Positions 8,155-15,483 of a stretch of 36,088 nt of DNA are shown piece by piece (the stretch's first letter is position 1; every line of letters begins with the position of its first letter). Origin of the DNA: Desulfuromonadaceae bacterium GWC2_58_13 (GTDB lineage: Bacteria > Desulfobacterota > Desulfuromonadia > Desulfuromonadales > Trichloromonadaceae). The position numbers and the translations under genes were made by a program. Under the pieces are notes generated by a model. That model did not search any database and was not told where the DNA came from. It saw nothing but the letters and a program-made list of their open reading frames with translations. The DNA lies in contig MHXM01000159.1 of NCBI GenBank assembly GCA_001825565.1, positions 1 through 36,088 of the forward strand. Reading direction: 5' to 3'.

Positions 8155-9450
8155 TCAGGCAACGGCGGCCGGGACGAGCCGCAGGCGATTGCGGCGATGG
8201 TGCAGGTACCAGGCTTCGCAGAGCTCGGCGGCCATGAGCAGGAAGACGGCCACGGCGACCCCGGGAACGGGCAGGGGAAAAAGGCGCAGAATGGCCCAGC
8301 AGGCGCCGAGAAAAAGAATTTTGTAGATGACCGAGCGGCCAAGTTCGGAAGTGCGGTCTTCACCGGTGAACCAGCCGCGCAGGAGGCTGACCGCGCCATA
8401 CAGGTAGCAGTAGAGGGCGCAGCCGGCCAGGGGCAGGGCGATATAGGCGCGGGTTGCGGCATCCAGTCCCATGAGGCTGCCGAGGACGGGCCCCTGCAGT
8501 GGAAAGGCGATGATCAGGGTGAGGATGGCGAGGGCGCTGCCGACCCAGCGGAAGAAGCGAACCAGCACCCGGTAGTCGGCATCGGTTTTGACCAGGGTCT
8601 GATAGGCTTGCAGCAGGTTGCGCATGGGGCCGCCGAGGAGAAAGATGAAGCCCCGAATGATGCCGAAGGAGGCGAGCGCCAGAGGGCCGTCGGGGAGGCG
8701 GCTGATGATGGCGTTGATGAACAGCGGCACGCTCTGTTGCAGGCACGAGGCGTAGGCCAGCGGGAAGGCGAAACGCAGGATGTCCAGGGCGCCCCGTTCG
8801 TCGGCGTCCCCCGGGTGACGGATGCGACAGCGCCAGGCGAATCCTCCCATCAACGCTGTTTCGACGGCGATGCAGGCGAGCAAGGCGAAGGCGCCGAGTT
8901 CGGCCCCGCCGAACCATCGCCGGCCCAGAACCAGAAAGCCGAGCAGGGCGACGACCCGCACGATGGTCGCCAGGGAAACCAGCCCGGTGTGCCGGGCCTG
9001 CATGACCAGCCCTTGAAAAAAGCCTCGAAAGCCGGTGAGAAAAGGGAGAAAAACCAGGATCCCCAGCACCGCCTTGGCGTGCAGGGCGATATCGCCGGTG
9101 ACGCCGAGCAACCGGCCGAGAACGAAATCGCCCAGCGGGGTGAAGGCGACCAGGGACAGCATCAGCGAAACGTAGGCGGCCACCAGCAGCACGAACAGGA
9201 TCGTGCCGCGCAGGGAACGCTGGCCACGGACCATGGCGATGGTGATGGTGTGGTTCTGATAGGAGGGGGACGCGATCAGCAGGTGCAGCACCATGGCCAC
9301 CGAGAAGGCGGCCAGGGCGACCACGAAATCGTCCTGCCGGGCCAGCCCGGCGTTGATGATGGAGTGGGAGACGCTCATCATCTGGACGTTGAGCAGCAGC
9401 GGGAAGAAGAAGAGCGAGATTTCCCGCATTTTCAGGGGCCGGGCGGTCAA
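8155..9450 (-). CDS. MOP-superfamily membrane transporter, ANKH/MATE-like
   Basis: The protein of about 431 residues is almost wholly hydrophobic, with about twelve segments and two similar halves. The first half begins with FFFPLLLNVQMMSVSHSII and the second with LRFAFPLAYASCLQQSVP, the internal repeat expected of MATE/flippase proteins. Segments such as the one around 'FLTGFRGFFQGLVMQARHTG' resemble the progressive ankylosis (ANKH) branch more than NorM; this is from memory of the family and needs a profile search. The start is probably TTG 9450: GGGAG lies seven bases upstream and TTGA overlaps the gph stop, giving translational coupling; ATG 9429 has no ribosome site. The substrate is unknown (phosphate-containing metabolites are exported by ANKH). 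Confidence 0.75.
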   Translation of the reverse strand: MTARPLKMREISLFFFPLLLNVQMMSVSHSIINAGLARQDDFVVALAAFSVAMVLHLLIASPSYQNHTITIAMVRGQRSLRGTILFVLLVAAYVSLMLSLVAFTPLGDFVLGRLLGVTGDIALHAKAVLGILVFLPFLTGFRGFFQGLVMQARHTGLVSLATIVRVVALLGFLVLGRRWFGGAELGAFALLACIAVETALMGGFAWRCRIRHPGDADERGALDILRFAFPLAYASCLQQSVPLFINAIISRLPDGPLALASFGIIRGFIFLLGGPMRNLLQAYQTLVKTDADYRVLVRFFRWVGSALAILTLIIAFPLQGPVLGSLMGLDAATRAYIALPLAGCALYCYLYGAVSLLRGWFTGEDRTSELGRSVIYKILFLGACWAILRLFPLPVPGVAVAVFLLMAAELCEAWYLHHRRNRLRLVPAAVA

Positions 9451-10085
9451 GGCGCGGCTCCCGGGTAAAGACGCAGCAGATCCGGAGGCGTTGCGGCGAA
9501 GTCGTCGTAGGGGGCGTCGCCGTGCTGGCCGATCCCCCAGGCGCAGAAGCAGGTGCGCACCCCGGCGGCGGCTCCGGAGATCAGGTCGGTGTGGTGGTCG
9601 CCGATCAGTACCGCCGCATGGGGCGAGCTGCCCAGTTGTTGCAGGGCGTAGCGGACCGGAGCCGGGTGGGGTTTCTTTTCGCGGCAACTGTCGCCGCCGA
9701 CCACGACCGCGAAATAGGGGGTCAGCCCGAGTCCGTCGAGCAGGGGCAGGGTGTAGCCGTGGGGTTTGTTGGTGACGACCCCCATCCGGTGGTGGCGGTG
9801 GCCGTCGAGAAAATCGAAAATGCCCGGATAGACCCTGGTCTGGTCCAGCAGATGTTCGCCGTAGCGGGTGAGAAAGCGCCGCAGCAGGGTTTCGTTGAAG
9901 GGCACCTCGGGGATGGCTCGTTTGACCAGTTGGGTGGCGCCGTCGCCGACGCAGGCGCGCACCTGCTCGACCGGCTGGGGCGGCAGGCCGAGTTCGCCGC
10001 GCAGCAGGTTGACGCCGGTGGCCAGATCGAGCACCGAGTCGACCAGGGTGCCGTCGAGATCGAACAGAAAGGTGTCGATGGTCAT
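9447..10085 (-). CDS. gph: HAD hydrolase, phosphoglycolate phosphatase-like
   Basis: A 212-residue HAD-family phosphatase. Motif I is FDLDGTLVDS with the nucleophile Asp9 and general acid Asp11; motif II is VVTNKP; the lysine of motif III lies in REKKPHP; motif IV is LIGDHHTDL. The helical cap lies between motifs I and II (LDLATGVNLL onward), typical of Gph, which removes 2-phosphoglycolate formed by DNA repair or oxygenation. Other HAD substrates (pyrophosphate, for example) cannot be excluded. The start ATG at 10085 overlaps the TGA of the upstream symporter (ATGA) and its own stop overlaps the next start (TTGA), so three genes are coupled. Confidence 0.85.
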   Translation of the reverse strand: MTIDTFLFDLDGTLVDSVLDLATGVNLLRGELGLPPQPVEQVRACVGDGATQLVKRAIPEVPFNETLLRRFLTRYGEHLLDQTRVYPGIFDFLDGHRHHRMGVVTNKPHGYTLPLLDGLGLTPYFAVVVGGDSCREKKPHPAPVRYALQQLGSSPHAAVLIGDHHTDLISGAAAGVRTCFCAWGIGQHGDAPYDDFAATPPDLLRLYPGAAP

Positions 10086-11467
10086 GGCAGCAGTGTCGGA
10101 AACCAGTCGAACAACCCGGTTTCCTTGGCCTTGAAGTAGAGGACGACGGCCACCGCCAGCGGCGAGACGTAGCGGATAAGAAAGTGCCAGGTCGGGTAGA
10201 CCCAGCCGGCGCCCCCGGCGATCAGCTCCTGTTTTTCCTCGCTGCCGTTCCAGAACCAGCCGACATAGATGGATATCAGCAGGCCGCTGATCGGCAGCAG
10301 GTAGTTGGAGGCCAGCATGTCGGCCGAGTCGAAGAAGACCCGGTCGCCGATCACCTTCCACTCGGACAGGGAATTGTAGGACAGGGCGGTGGGGATGCCG
10401 ACCACGAAGGCCAGCCCGGCCAGAAAGGTGGTGGCCCGCCGCCGGCTCCAGCCCCGCTCGTCGATCAGGAAGGCGACCTGGGCTTCGAGCAGGGAGATGT
10501 TGCTGGTCAGCGCGGCGAACGCCAGCAGCAGAAAAAAGAAGATGGCCAGCATGGTGCCGCCGGGTATCTGGGAGAAGACCACCGGGATGGTTTTGAAAAC
10601 CAGGCCGGGACCGGCGGCCGGTTCCATGCCGACCGAGAAAACCACCGAGAAGATCGCCAGCCCGGCCATCAGGGCGATCACCGTGTCGAGGACGACCACC
10701 CGCAGACTGGCCGCCAGCAGGTCCTCCTGCTTGCTCAGGTAGGAACCGTAGGTGATCATCGCCGCCATCCCCAGGGAGAGGGTGAAGAACGAGTGCCCCA
10801 GCGCCTCAAGAACCGAACCGGCGGTCAGTTTGGAAAAATCGGGTTGGAACATGAAGCAGATCCCATCCCAGGCTCCCTTGCTGAGCATGCCATTCATGAA
10901 CAGCAGGGCCAGCAAAACGAACAGCACCGGCATCAGGATCTTGTTCCAGCGCTCGATCCCTTTCTGCACCCCACCGATGACGATCCCCAGGCACAGACAC
11001 ATGAAGACGAAATGCCAGAGGAGCTGACGGGGGCCGTCGGCGATCAGGCCGCCGAACAGGCTCTCGATGGCTGCGGCCGGCTGTCCGGCAAAACTGCCGA
11101 TGACCGAGCGGTAGACGTAATCGAGGGTCCAGCCGGCGACCACCGAATAGTAGGAGCAGATGATAAAGGCGGCGCCGACGCTGATCCAGCCCGGGGTCAG
11201 CCAGAACGAACGTTTTCCTTCGAGGTAAATAAAAGCGCCGACGGCGTCGCGGCGGGTGTGGCGGCCGATCATCAGTTCGGCCATCATGATCGGCAGGCCG
11301 ACGACGGAAATACAGATCAGATAGACCAGGACGAAGGCGCCGCCGCCGTTCTGACCGGTGATGTAGGGAAACTTCCAGACGTTGCCGAGGCCGACGGCGC
11401 TGCCGGAAGCGGCCAGGATGAAACCGAGGCGGGTGGCCCAGAGGGCGCGCGGACTGGCGTAGCTCAT
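10082..11467 (-). CDS. Neurotransmitter:sodium symporter (NSS) family transporter
   Basis: This 461-residue inner-membrane protein is a LeuT-type symporter. TM1 carries the unwound Na+-site motif GSAVGLGNVWKFPYITGQNG (residues about 22-41), and TM2 follows with GGGAFVLVYL and GLPIMMAELMIGR. The length and about eleven to twelve segments fit bacterial NSS members that take up amino acids with sodium. The stop overlaps the gph start by ATGA. The 57 bp between this gene and yggS contain a palindromic element whose end forms the yggS stop codon. The actual amino acid is unknown. Confidence 0.93.
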   Translation of the reverse strand: MSYASPRALWATRLGFILAASGSAVGLGNVWKFPYITGQNGGGAFVLVYLICISVVGLPIMMAELMIGRHTRRDAVGAFIYLEGKRSFWLTPGWISVGAAFIICSYYSVVAGWTLDYVYRSVIGSFAGQPAAAIESLFGGLIADGPRQLLWHFVFMCLCLGIVIGGVQKGIERWNKILMPVLFVLLALLFMNGMLSKGAWDGICFMFQPDFSKLTAGSVLEALGHSFFTLSLGMAAMITYGSYLSKQEDLLAASLRVVVLDTVIALMAGLAIFSVVFSVGMEPAAGPGLVFKTIPVVFSQIPGGTMLAIFFFLLLAFAALTSNISLLEAQVAFLIDERGWSRRRATTFLAGLAFVVGIPTALSYNSLSEWKVIGDRVFFDSADMLASNYLLPISGLLISIYVGWFWNGSEEKQELIAGGAGWVYPTWHFLIRYVSPLAVAVVLYFKAKETGLFDWFPTLLP

Positions 11468-11500
11468 GGATCAGGTCTCACGGGGGAGGAAGTTGATTAC

Positions 11501-11528
11501 GCAGGGGCAATTCATGAATTGCTCCTAC
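11501..11528. repeat. GTAGGGGC palindromic element, copy 1 (short form)
   Basis: GGGGCAATTCATGAATTGCTCC (read as two arms around the central CATG) forms a near-perfect palindrome, with GTAGGAGC at the minus-strand end. The minus-strand TAG of that end (11525-11527) is the stop codon of yggS. Related copies lie at 12226-12298 and 35660-35707. Confidence 0.75.
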
Positions 11529-12211
11529 CCGCGTTCGCCGAAAATGGCGGTTCCGACCCGCACCAGGGTGGCGCCTTCTTCCACGGCGACTTCAAAATCG
11601 TGACTCATGCCCATCGACAGCTCGCGCATGTCAACGCCGGGGATTTGCCGCCGGTTAATTTCTTCGGAAAGTTCCCTCAGCCGGCGGAAATAGGGACGGA
11701 CTTCTTCGGGATCGTCCAGCCAGGGGGGGAGGGCCATCAGGCCGCGAACCCGCAGGTGGGGCAACCCGGCGACCCGGCTGGCCAGTTGGAACAGGGCGGC
11801 TTCGTCGGTCCCGGCCTTGGAATCCTCTTCGCCGAGGTTGACCTCCAGCAACACGTCAAGCTTTTGGTCCAGTATGCCCCACTGGCGATTGATTTCCTCG
11901 GCCAGTGAAAACCGGTCGAGAGAATGGATCATCGCTACCTTGCCGCGCAGATACTTGACCTTGTTGCTTTGCAGGCTGCCGATGAAGTGCCATTCGATGG
12001 GATCGGTCACCCGGTCGGCCTTGTCCACGAACTCCTGCACGTAATTTTCGCCGAAAATCCGCTGGCCGGCGGCGGCCGCTTCATGGATCATCGCGGCCGG
12101 CTTGGTCTTGGAGACCGCGACCAGGCGGACTTCGGCGGGATCGCGGCCGCTCCGGACGCAGGCCGCGGCGATGCGGGAGAGGATCTGTTCGATGTTGGTT
12201 TGGATGGACAT
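11525..12211 (-). CDS. yggS: YggS family PLP-binding homeostasis protein
   Basis: A 228-residue single-domain (alanine racemase barrel) protein that binds pyridoxal phosphate and helps keep PLP and amino/keto acid pools balanced; no enzyme reaction is established for the family. The PLP lysine is Lys35 in LVAVSKTKP; other family blocks are FGENYVQEF, WHFIGSLQSNK, VNLGEEDSKAG, LRVRGLMALPP and LSMGMSHDF, ending VRVGTAIFG. The start is the ATG at 12211, with only a weak AGAGA upstream; longer frames run through the repeat element and are unlikely. It lies between maf and the NSS gene, each junction holding a copy of the GTAGGGGC element. Confidence 0.95.
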   Translation of the reverse strand: MSIQTNIEQILSRIAAACVRSGRDPAEVRLVAVSKTKPAAMIHEAAAAGQRIFGENYVQEFVDKADRVTDPIEWHFIGSLQSNKVKYLRGKVAMIHSLDRFSLAEEINRQWGILDQKLDVLLEVNLGEEDSKAGTDEAALFQLASRVAGLPHLRVRGLMALPPWLDDPEEVRPYFRRLRELSEEINRRQIPGVDMRELSMGMSHDFEVAVEEGATLVRVGTAIFGERG

Positions 12212-12225
12212 AGGAATGTGTCTCT

Positions 12226-12298
12226 GTAGGGGCGGTCCTCGTGATTGCCCAATCCGATCATTTGAGGCGAACAGGGCGAATACAAGATTCGCCCCTAC
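12226..12298. repeat. GTAGGGGC palindromic element, copy 2 (paired form)
   Basis: Two inverted 25-bp halves (12226-12250 and 12274-12298) match at about 18 of 25 positions, and the right half is itself a hairpin (GGGCGAAT, five-base loop, ATTCGCCC). The minus-strand TAG at 12297-12295 is the stop codon of maf. The layout recalls paired REP units. Confidence 0.8.
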
Positions 12299-12900
12299 GG
12301 GGCCGGTGCAAACAATCGAACCGCGCCGAGGCGTTCGAGGACCTCGATCACTTCGCACAGGGGGAGTCCGACCACGTTGGTGTAACTCCCCTCGATGGCG
12401 AGAACCATGAACACGCCGATTCCCTGGATGGCGTAGGCCCCGGCCTTGTCCATCGGTTCGCCGGTGGCAATGTACCCCGCGATCTCCGTCGCTGTCAACT
12501 CCTTGAACCGGACCCTGGTCGAGACGACGTCGGCGACCGTGGCGCCGGTTTGCCGGTCATGCACGGCATAGCCGGACAGAACCCGGTGGGTACGGCCTGA
12601 GAGGGACCGCAGCATGGCCGCGGCGTCGGCGGGGTCGGCCGGTTTGCCCAGAATGCAGTCGTCCCGCAAGACGATGGTGTCGCTGCCGATGAACCAGCGG
12701 CCGGCGACGTCGCGGCGTCCGGCGACATCCAACGCTTTGTTGCGGGCGAGGCGCAAAACATGTTCTTCGGGCGATTCACCGGGGATTTCGTCTTCGGAAG
12801 TGTCGCTGGGGACGACGGTAAAGCGGATGCCGATGCGTTCAAGGAGTTCGCGGCGGCGCGGGGAGGCCGAGGCCAGGACAATATTTACAGGCGAAGTCAT
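12295..12900 (-). CDS. maf: Maf family nucleoside triphosphate pyrophosphatase
   Basis: This 201-residue enzyme hydrolyses non-canonical or dTTP/UTP-type nucleotides to the monophosphate (house-cleaning). Signature blocks are present: LASASPRRRELLERIG (residues 9-24), the substrate-binding FIGSDTIV with the catalytic-site Asp, LSGRTHRVLSGYAV, the MDKAGAYAIQG block and SYTNVVGLP near the C-terminus. Whether it is the dTTP/UTP (YhdE-like) or m7GTP (YceF-like) subtype is not certain; the DKAGAYAIQG block fits the dTTP/UTP type. Its stop codon TAG is supplied by the repeat element at 12226-12298. yggS follows. Confidence 0.95.
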   Translation of the reverse strand: MTSPVNIVLASASPRRRELLERIGIRFTVVPSDTSEDEIPGESPEEHVLRLARNKALDVAGRRDVAGRWFIGSDTIVLRDDCILGKPADPADAAAMLRSLSGRTHRVLSGYAVHDRQTGATVADVVSTRVRFKELTATEIAGYIATGEPMDKAGAYAIQGIGVFMVLAIEGSYTNVVGLPLCEVIEVLERLGAVRLFAPAP

Positions 12901-12963
12901 GGGGAGCTTTCGTGATTGATTTTATTTCGGGTTAACGGGGGGATGCGGAAGCCGGCGACCGGT

Positions 12964-14976
12964 TCAGCCGGTTTTTTTGCTGCGCTGCTGAAAAATCGGT
13001 TCAAAGGTGGCCAAGCGGTTGCGGCCCTTGCTTTTGGCCTGGTAAAGGGCCAGGTCGGCGGCGTTGACCAGGGTTTCGAATTTTTCGCCGTCGCTGGGGA
13101 ACGAGGCGATGCCGATGCTGGTGGTGAGCTTGCCCTGCGGCATGCTGGTTTCCCCGGGAAAAGGTTCGTTTTCGATGGCCCTGCGGATACGTTCGGCCAC
13201 GAAGAGCGCTTCTTCCTTGGTGGTGCTCGGCAGCATCAGACAGAATTCCTCGCCGCCGTAGCGGGTGATGAAATCCATTTCGCGGGCCGACTTTTTCAGC
13301 AGGGCGGCCACCTTGCGCAGGGCGTTGTCGCCGGCGATGTGGCCGCAATGGTCGTTGTAGGTTTTGAAAAAGTCGAGATCGACCATGATGATGGCGAAAG
13401 ACTGCTTCAGCCGTGAGCAGCGGTTGAGTTCTTCGTGAAACCGCGTTTCGAGCAGGCGGCGATTGTATAGCCCGGTGAGCGGATCCCTGACCGCCAGCTC
13501 CTCCAGTTTCTGGGCATTTTCGAGTGCGGCCGTGCGGTCGATCATCTGAGCCGCGTGGCCGGCCAGGATGTGCAGGTGCTTGAGATCGACGTCGGTGAAG
13601 ATGCCGCCGGTTTCCTTATCGGCCAGGTTGAGTACGCCGATGATCCGGTCTTTCGCCTTCATTGGGAAGCAGATGAAGGATTTGGTTTTAAAGCGCGGGC
13701 GGTTGGGGATGCCGACCCGGCAGTCTTTTTCGATGTCGGAAACCAGCAGGTGCAGGCCGCTTCTGGCGACCCGTCCGGAAATTCCTTCTCCCATGCGAAT
13801 CGGCGCGCTGCGGGCCACTTCCAGGTTGATGCCCCTGGCGGCCGCGATTTGCAGCGATTCACCGGTTTTGTCAATGAGCATCAGTGATCCGCGCGAGGCT
13901 CCAAGCAATTCGCAACACATTTCAACCAGGTTACGATAGAGCGCTTCGCAATTAGTGAACAGCGACAGTTCGCTGATCATGGTAATCAGGCGGTGAGCCG
14001 TGGCATGGCTTTGGCTGTGTTCGTCCTCATGCTTTAACCGCAACAGTTTGGCCGAAAACCGGCCGGTCAGCTGTTCGATCAGGAGCAGATCCCGGTGGTG
14101 CAGATCAACGTCAAACAGGGTGACCATGCCGAGCGATTTTTCCTCGACTTCAAGAGGGAGGCAGATGACCCGTTCGGCTTCGACCTGGGGGAAGAAGTTA
14201 TCGATTTCCTGATGCAGAATAATGGGTTTTCCATCGGTGTGGCAAGACAGAAGCTCGGATATTTTTTGACTGGAAATTTTAAAGGACGTATTCGCCATTC
14301 CCAGAACGGTTTTGACGCAAAACACGTCGCCCTCGGTCAGAATTACGGCGATTTTGGGAAGATCGAACAGAATAATCAGGGCTTCGCCCAATAGGGTGAT
14401 GGCTTCATCAAACGTATGAGTGCGATCGATTTCGGCAGCGATGGCGGTAATGGCGTTCAGACGCTGGGTCATCTTCTGCAAGGGCTGGGTCAGGGGCTGA
14501 TTATTGGCGAGAGCTGGAATCACCGCCAGGATTTTGGCAATCGCATCGTCCAGTTGCTCCCGGTTGACCCGGGGCCTCTGTTCGAGTTTTTCCAGCAGAG
14601 CCGTGCCGTCGGCGGACGCGGCATTGGAGAGGATTTCCATCTGGGGCCGGTCCTGACCCTGGTCTCTAACGCCGCCGGCAAAAAGACAGCAGGCCTGGTT
14701 TTTGTCGCTGCGGAAAGGCACGGCCACGTTGAACAGGCCGATCGGGCATTGAAAAATGATCGGTTGGTTGTCTTGCGTGGCATCGCGAAAGGCTTTTTCA
14801 AAGGAAGTGCGACAGCAGCTGTTGCAGATGGCGTTTTCTCCCAGGGCGCCGCAAAACAGATCTTTCCGGCCTCCCTCGGGGAGCAGCGGTTCCTGTTCGC
14901 AGCTCAACCCCAGATGAAACGATTCCAGCGCCGGAAAGCGACGCAGAGTCTCAAGCAGATCCAATGGATTGATCAT
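12964..14976 (-). CDS. Diguanylate cyclase with PocR, GAF, GAF and GGDEF domains
   Basis: A soluble signalling protein of about 670 residues that should make c-di-GMP. Residues about 5-160 match the PocR-type sensory domain (LFCGALGENAICNSC, later FQCPIGLFNVAVPF), whose Cys residues may bind a metal or ligand. Two GAF domains follow (about 185-315 and 335-490; the second has FKTKSFICFPMKAK and GVLNLADK). The C-terminal GGDEF domain begins DPLTGLYNRR and has an intact RYGGEEF active site; REMD, five residues upstream, is a product-inhibition I-site (R-x-x-D). The ATG at 14976 is used; a TTG at 14997 in frame is possible. Neither has a good ribosome site. It is separated from maf by 63 bp. Confidence 0.92.
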   Translation of the reverse strand: MINPLDLLETLRRFPALESFHLGLSCEQEPLLPEGGRKDLFCGALGENAICNSCCRTSFEKAFRDATQDNQPIIFQCPIGLFNVAVPFRSDKNQACCLFAGGVRDQGQDRPQMEILSNAASADGTALLEKLEQRPRVNREQLDDAIAKILAVIPALANNQPLTQPLQKMTQRLNAITAIAAEIDRTHTFDEAITLLGEALIILFDLPKIAVILTEGDVFCVKTVLGMANTSFKISSQKISELLSCHTDGKPIILHQEIDNFFPQVEAERVICLPLEVEEKSLGMVTLFDVDLHHRDLLLIEQLTGRFSAKLLRLKHEDEHSQSHATAHRLITMISELSLFTNCEALYRNLVEMCCELLGASRGSLMLIDKTGESLQIAAARGINLEVARSAPIRMGEGISGRVARSGLHLLVSDIEKDCRVGIPNRPRFKTKSFICFPMKAKDRIIGVLNLADKETGGIFTDVDLKHLHILAGHAAQMIDRTAALENAQKLEELAVRDPLTGLYNRRLLETRFHEELNRCSRLKQSFAIIMVDLDFFKTYNDHCGHIAGDNALRKVAALLKKSAREMDFITRYGGEEFCLMLPSTTKEEALFVAERIRRAIENEPFPGETSMPQGKLTTSIGIASFPSDGEKFETLVNAADLALYQAKSKGRNRLATFEPIFQQRSKKTG

Positions 14977-14997
14977 GGTGTGGAGATTGGTAGGCAA

Positions 14998-15483
14998 AGC
15001 AAGCCCCGTTATTGCAATAAATTCTGTTCGCTACGACCCAACCGCCCCCCTGGCTGTTTGGCATCGTCCCGCACTTTCGACATTTTGAGCGTCGAAGATG
15101 AAGGAGACTGATTCATAAACATTTCAGTTCAGTCGGTTGTGACAGAACACAACAACGTGACTCCCCTTGGTCCGGTATCGGAACGCGGAATTTCTGGAAC
15201 CTGAGCGTATCGGATGCCGGAATGGGTTGCAGCAAGTAGATGCTGGAGGTACGCGCGTTCCGTGCTACCCCGTTGCAGGGAAGGCTCCCCGGCGCGGTGG
15301 GCCGGAGTCAGGCCGAGGGGTTAATTAGAAGGTTGCTATGGACTATGAAAGTCTAGCAAGGATGAAAACATAATGCAATACCCTAAGTGCTTGCAGGCTA
15401 TATCTTTTTTGGTGTATTGGCAAACTCTTTGGGATGATTGATGTTGTCGATAATTTGAATATTAGAATTAGTGTTTGCGGCGC
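14998..15483. other. Structured noncoding spacer, possible ncRNA or group II intron remnant
   Basis: No open frame of note runs through these 486 bp. From about 15150 to 15360 the plus strand can form several hairpins: CAGCA/TGCTG (15230-15245), GGCC/GGCC (15300-15314) and a long one at 15333-15359 (TTGCTA and GACT pairing with AGTC and TAGCAA around ATGAA). Beyond 15345 the sequence becomes clearly AT-rich, unlike its neighbours. The look is that of a structured RNA, perhaps the 5' domain of a group II intron, but no domain V or reverse transcriptase is seen. Confidence 0.3.

Noticed and set aside
7867..9468. Long plus-strand frame opposite the ANKH/MATE-like gene
   Set aside because: Low-complexity Gln/Gly/Glu-rich translation; the minus strand encodes clear membrane helices in two homologous halves.
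10184..11908. Long plus-strand frame opposite the symporter and yggS genes
   Set aside because: It spans two real genes on the other strand and is rich in Gln, Gly and Asp, as expected of a mirror frame in GC-rich DNA.
12950..12975. ACCGG/CCGGT hairpin with a T-run on the plus strand near the GGDEF gene end
   Set aside because: No plus-strand gene ends here, and in the minus direction the T-run lies on the wrong side, so it is not a usable terminator.
15000..15483. c-di-GMP, cobalamin or other riboswitch in the spacer beside the diguanylate cyclase gene
   Set aside because: I compared the stretch with the conserved cores I know and found none of them on either strand; only generic hairpins are supported.
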